NCBI GenBank assembly: GCA_016191435.1
Contig: JACPOQ010000051.1
Span: forward strand, 124,001 to 188,000
Origin: Chloroflexota bacterium
Lineage (GTDB): Bacteria; Chloroflexota; Dehalococcoidia; Tepidiformales; Tepidiformaceae
DNA length: 64,000 nt
Reading direction: 5' to 3'
Positions 60,975 through 64,000 of this stretch are shown piece by piece. The number at the start of each line of letters is the position of its first letter. The stretch's first letter is position 1. The notes below the pieces were generated by a model. The model had not been told where the DNA came from. It ran no database searches and saw nothing but the letters and a program-made list of their open reading frames with translations. The position numbers were made by a program, and so were the translations under genes.

Positions 60975-61376
60975 TTGGGCGGAAACACGCGAACAGTTGC
61001 TATCGTCGTTGCATCAAACCTTGCGCTATTGTCTGTTGTCATAGGTTTAGCGATCGCGGACCGTGTGTATTTCCACTGGTATTCGAAACAAGCATCTGAA
61101 CCTATCGCCACGGTCATAAGCACCCCTGTGCCCGAGCCAGACCGTGTGGTTGGAGTTCAACGGAAGTGCGAATTCAGCGCCTGGCTGACTCCAGAGGAGG
61201 TGGGGACTCTCCAGCGCCGATATGGTGATTCGGTATGTTCCAAGGCGAGGCCCGGACGCGAAGTCGTGAATGACCGCGTTGAGGTGACCGTGCGTAGCTC
61301 GAAGGGTGGCAGCTACACAGTATCAGTCGACCCCAATGCCGGAATCGGTGTTGGCGAAGTTTGGCCTCGAGAATAG
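60975..61376 (+). CDS. Small membrane-anchored orphan protein
   Basis: This 133-residue protein has an N-terminal transmembrane helix (TVAIVVASNLALLSVVIGLAIADRVYF, about 7-33). A soluble tail follows with two cysteines (QRKCEFSAWLT, GDSVCSKA). No family was recognised. The start is TTG 60975 with GAAGGA before it. Base composition is clearly lower in GC than its neighbours. It lies between two copies of a 34-bp promoter-like repeat and before a tRNA gene, so it was probably acquired or inserted. Confidence 0.68.
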   Translation: MGGNTRTVAIVVASNLALLSVVIGLAIADRVYFHWYSKQASEPIATVISTPVPEPDRVVGVQRKCEFSAWLTPEEVGTLQRRYGDSVCSKARPGREVVNDRVEVTVRSSKGGSYTVSVDPNAGIGVGEVWPRE

Positions 61377-61435
61377 CCATCGGCCCCGGCTTCCACCGCT
61401 CGCCATTCGCTCACACCTCGGCGGCGTCCCGCCTC

Positions 61436-61469
61436 CTGTGGTTCCATCCGGCGCTGCTGCCGTAGAATG
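61436..61469 (+). repeat. 34-bp direct repeat, tRNA-proximal copy
   Basis: Identical to 60904-60937. TAGAAT at 61463-61468 lies seven bases before the tRNA, consistent with a -10 box. This is probably the native tRNA promoter. Confidence 0.85.
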
Positions 61470-61475
61470 GCCCGT

Positions 61476-61563
61476 GGAGAGGTGTCCGAGTGGTTGATGG
61501 TGCCGCTCTCGAAAAGCGGTCTGGCGCAAGTCAGCGGGAGTTCGAATCTCCCCCTCTCCGCCA
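61476..61563 (+). tRNA. tRNA-Ser, anticodon CGA, CCA encoded
   Basis: This class II tRNA of 88 nt has acceptor arms GGAGAGG and CCTCTCC, anticodon stem CCGCT/AGCGG around CTCGAAA (anticodon CGA), a long variable arm, a T loop TTCGAAT, discriminator G and an encoded CCA. Confidence 0.95.
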
Positions 61564-61668
61564 CTAAAGGCTTTAAGGCTATTGGGCGCTGGCCGGCAGA
61601 CGGTTGCTGCGATCTCCCGGCGAACGGTGGCGATACCGCCTTACCGGCCACTGCGGCATCCTTGTCCC

Positions 61669-62886
61669 ATGCTTGTCGTCCAGAAATATGGCGGCTCGTC
61701 CGTCGCCGATGCCGCGCGCATCAAGCACGTCGCCGCGCGCGTCATCCGCCGCCTGCGTGAAGGCGACCAGGTCGTTGTGGTCGTATCAGCGATGGGCGAC
61801 ACCACCGATGAGCTGATAAAGCTCGCCTACTCCGTCGCCGATGACCCCGCCCCGCGCGAGCTCGACATGCTGCTCTCCACGGGCGAGCAGATGTCGGTCG
61901 CGCTGCTGGCGATGGCGATGCGGGCGCAGGGGCAGGAGGCTGTCGGGCTAACGGGTCACCAGGCGGGCATCTTCACGCGCGCCCACTACGGCTCGGGCCG
62001 CATCTCGCGCGTCGAAGCCGACCGCGTGCGGGCGGAGCTGGCGGCCGGCCGCGTGCCCATCATCGCCGGCTTCCAGGGCACCACCGAGGAGATGGAGATC
62101 GTGACGCTCGGGCGCGGGGCCAGCGACACCACCGCCGTCGCGTTGGCCGTCGCGCTCGGCGCCGGCCGCTGCGAGAACTGCAAGGACGTGACCGGCATCT
62201 ACACCACCGACCCGCGCATCGAACCACGCGCCCGCCAGCTCAAAGACATTACCTACGAAGAGATGCTCGAACTGGCGACCCAGGGATCGCAGGTGATGCA
62301 CAACCGCGCGGTCGAGCTCGCCTCCGTCTACGGCCTGCCCGTGCTCGTGACATCGAGCATGGTGGACGCGCCCGGTACCCTGATCCATGGAGAATCGGAA
62401 TTGGAAGAACGCAACCGGGTGCGGGGCATCGCGCACGATATCGATGTCGCGAAGATCACCGTGCGGCAGGTGCCGGACCGGCCCGGGGTGGCGGCGCACA
62501 TCTTCGAGCCGCTGGCCGAAGCCGGCATCAGCGTCGACACGATCGTCCAGAACGCCAGCGACCACAGCCTGACAGACCTGACGTTCACCATCGCCCGGCA
62601 GGACCTGAAGCGCGCGGAAGCGCTCATGCCCTCGATCTGCGCGGCGGTGGGCGCGCCCGATTACTCGGCGAACGGTGGCCTGGGGAAGGTCAGCATTGTA
62701 GGCGTCGGCATCCAGACGGCGCACGGCTACGCCGCGCGCATGTTCCGCGTGCTCTTCGATGCGGGCATCAACATCGAGCTCATCACCACCAGCGAGATCC
62801 GGCTGACCTGCATCATTGCCGCCGAAAGAGTCCCCGATGCCGTGCGCGCGCTCCACAGTGCCTTCGAACTGGAGACGCCGGAGTAG
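61669..62886 (+). CDS. lysC: Aspartate kinase
   Basis: This enzyme phosphorylates aspartate, the first step to lysine, threonine and methionine. The 405-residue protein begins MLVVQKYGGSSVADAARI (KYGGSS, about 6-11), has TLGRGASDTTAVALAVALGA (about 146-165) and DPRIEPRARQLKDITYEEMLELATQGSQVMH (about 182-212). Two C-terminal ACT domains follow (about 265-400; VPDRPGVAAHIFEPLAEAGISVDTIVQN and GVGIQTAHGYAARMFRVLFDAGINIELI) for feedback control. ATG 61669 is chosen at the conserved start. It follows tRNA-Ser and converges on the DUF2325-like gene, which begins one base after its stop on the other strand. Confidence 0.95.
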   Translation: MLVVQKYGGSSVADAARIKHVAARVIRRLREGDQVVVVVSAMGDTTDELIKLAYSVADDPAPRELDMLLSTGEQMSVALLAMAMRAQGQEAVGLTGHQAGIFTRAHYGSGRISRVEADRVRAELAAGRVPIIAGFQGTTEEMEIVTLGRGASDTTAVALAVALGAGRCENCKDVTGIYTTDPRIEPRARQLKDITYEEMLELATQGSQVMHNRAVELASVYGLPVLVTSSMVDAPGTLIHGESELEERNRVRGIAHDIDVAKITVRQVPDRPGVAAHIFEPLAEAGISVDTIVQNASDHSLTDLTFTIARQDLKRAEALMPSICAAVGAPDYSANGGLGKVSIVGVGIQTAHGYAARMFRVLFDAGINIELITTSEIRLTCIIAAERVPDAVRALHSAFELETPE

Positions 62887-64000
62887 CTACCTCTTCGCGG
62901 CGGGCCGGGCGCCGTAGGTCTTCTGCTTGAGCCCCTGCACCTTCGATGGCTTCGGCGCGGGTACCGGCGATTCGCCCAGCTCCATGAGCCGCTGCTTTAT
63001 CGCGACCAGCATCGCGCCCACCCCGTTTGATGGCTGCTTGAGCAGGTGGGGGCCATCAGCGCCGGCCGCCTGGATGCATCGGCCGCTCGCGGCGTGGCCG
63101 ATACAGGCGGTGTTCACCACCAGCAGGTCCGCCGCGCCTTCGGCGAGGGCTTTGGCCTTCGGCCCATTCCTGGCGCTCTCCGGATCGAGCCACTCGACCT
63201 TTAGCTGCCATGCGCGAAGCACCGGGTCAGCGCGTTTCCTGAGGTACTCCCGCCCGCCGAAGACAACCACGGAACGCCCCGGGAATGATGGTGGCGGCTC
63301 CGACTCCGGCTCAACCCCCCGCTCCTTGACCGATTCGGCCACGAGCTCACCGAACGCCGGGTAGGCGTACTGGAGCCCCAACAGCTGGTTCTCTGATTCG
63401 TCTCTATCGCCAGGTTGCTGGCGGATCGCCGCAGCCAGGGCATCCATTGCCTGGCTGGCATCTGCCCGATCATCGAGCAGCAACTCCAACTGGACGACGA
63501 GCGCCGGGACGTGCAATGCCTTGATGCTGGAGAGGCATTCCGCACAGAGTTCGCGGAGAGGCTGCTGGTCCGCATCTTCACGTAGCGAACGGACCAGCCG
63601 GTTGAACGCCTCGCGTGAATCCTTGTCGTGCCCGAGCCGCTTTGCCGCGTCGAAAGCCGCGCGGTACACCTGCCGCCGCTGCGCCCGGTCGAGCATCTCC
63701 GCGCCGGTGAACGTGGCGTCCTCTACCATCTCCGCGAGTTCGTTCAGCAGTCGGTCGGGCGTGCTCGCCTCCGAGAGCAATGGCAGCAGGTCCAGCAGTT
63801 GCCGGACCGGATCGGTAATCCCGAAAGTCGTGAGTGCGGGCAGGAATGCCTCGTCCGCCAGCGGCCGCGCGGCGCTATCGACGCCTGTCTTCAGCATATA
63901 CAGGTCGGTGAGATGCGATGCGGACCGCGAGAGCGGCGTCCGCGCAAGCGTGTCGATGTAGCCGGGATAGTCCTTCCAGGGTGCGCGCTCGCCCTCGGCG
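62887..64000 (-). CDS. Partial protein with a DUF2325-like C-terminal domain
   Basis: The frame is open to the window edge, at least 371 residues; the N-terminus lies outside. Residues encoded before the ATG at 63897 (such as WKDYPGYIDTLARTPLS) continue the protein, so that ATG is internal. The visible N-terminal part is all-helical (LNELAEMVEDATFTGAEMLDRAQRRQVYRAAFDAAKRL). The C-terminal region (about 230-330 of the visible part) has GRSVVVFGGREYLRKR, AADLLVVNTACIGHAASGRCIQAAG and HLLKQPSNGVGAMLVAI, like DUF2325 (a Rossmann-like family of unknown function). The tail is basic. Function is unknown. Confidence 0.75.
   Translation of the reverse strand, partial: AEGERAPWKDYPGYIDTLARTPLSRSASHLTDLYMLKTGVDSAARPLADEAFLPALTTFGITDPVRQLLDLLPLLSEASTPDRLLNELAEMVEDATFTGAEMLDRAQRRQVYRAAFDAAKRLGHDKDSREAFNRLVRSLREDADQQPLRELCAECLSSIKALHVPALVVQLELLLDDRADASQAMDALAAAIRQQPGDRDESENQLLGLQYAYPAFGELVAESVKERGVEPESEPPPSFPGRSVVVFGGREYLRKRADPVLRAWQLKVEWLDPESARNGPKAKALAEGAADLLVVNTACIGHAASGRCIQAAGADGPHLLKQPSNGVGAMLVAIKQRLMELGESPVPAPKPSKVQGLKQKTYGARPAAKR

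Overview
The window is high-GC bacterial DNA, densely coded on both strands, with two complete tRNA genes and one SRP RNA. Gene content points to a monoderm, probably aerobic heterotroph, most likely a member of the Chloroflexota (Dehalococcoidia or Tepidiformales-like). The pointers are a fused transaldolase/glucose-6-phosphate isomerase, a polyphosphate glucokinase, a single-subunit (b558-type) succinate dehydrogenase anchor, G5/3D and SpoIID/LysM wall proteins without sporulation genes, and several crotonase and amidohydrolase paralogues. This placement is inference; no 16S gene is present.

Layout. 0.4-5.4 kb: enoyl-CoA hydratase, amidohydrolase-2 protein, small membrane protein, CorA-type transporter and an unrecognised protein. 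5.5-9.6 kb: a secreted-repeat lipoprotein, a 167-bp tandem duplication, and three envelope genes, two of which meet head to head with no intergenic space. 9.7-11.8 kb: an FmdB-type zinc-ribbon gene behind a perfect CIRCE operator, tRNA-Ser(UGA), a MazEF pair and an alpha/beta hydrolase. 12.2-19.3 kb: membrane glycosyltransferase, cupin, giant ATPase-LuxR regulator, and a two-gene operon with a ComEC-like metallo-beta-lactamase. 19.4-22.6 kb: a catabolic-looking operon of tandem phosphotriesterase-like proteins, a crotonase and an Fe-S protein. 22.6-25.4 kb: VapBC pair and biotin carboxylase/carrier genes. 25.4-29.4 kb: large SRP RNA, G5/3D protein, rsmA, ispE. 29.4-32.2 kb: PHP protein, CaCA antiporter, RelBE-like pair. 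32.2-42.6 kb: crotonase, sdhCAB, Nudix, subtilase, NuoEF pair, polyphosphate glucokinase. 42.8-51.0 kb: a six-gene pentose-phosphate operon (tkt-rpiB-tal/pgi-gnd-zwf-pgl) in which most genes touch or overlap. 51-64 kb: MBL hydrolases, MoxR-DUF58-DUF4129 operon, Tag glycosylase, alkylsulfatase-like protein, SpoIID-LysM protein, tRNA-Ser(CGA), aspartate kinase and a partial protein with a DUF2325-like C-terminus.

The most unusual structure is not a gene. At least eleven loci at or near gene ends carry short degenerate arrays with a strict 7-bp period, in four sequence families. Some lie in opposite orientation on either side of a gene, one bounds a duplicated 167-bp segment, one sits in frame inside the 5' end of corA, and one appears to supply the ribosome-binding site of the gene behind it. 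Other points of note are the CIRCE operator in front of an fmdB-family gene, three toxin-antitoxin pairs that share a TATACT promoter element, a GTN instead of GMN motif in CorA, and a duplicated tRNA promoter segment flanking a low-GC orphan gene.
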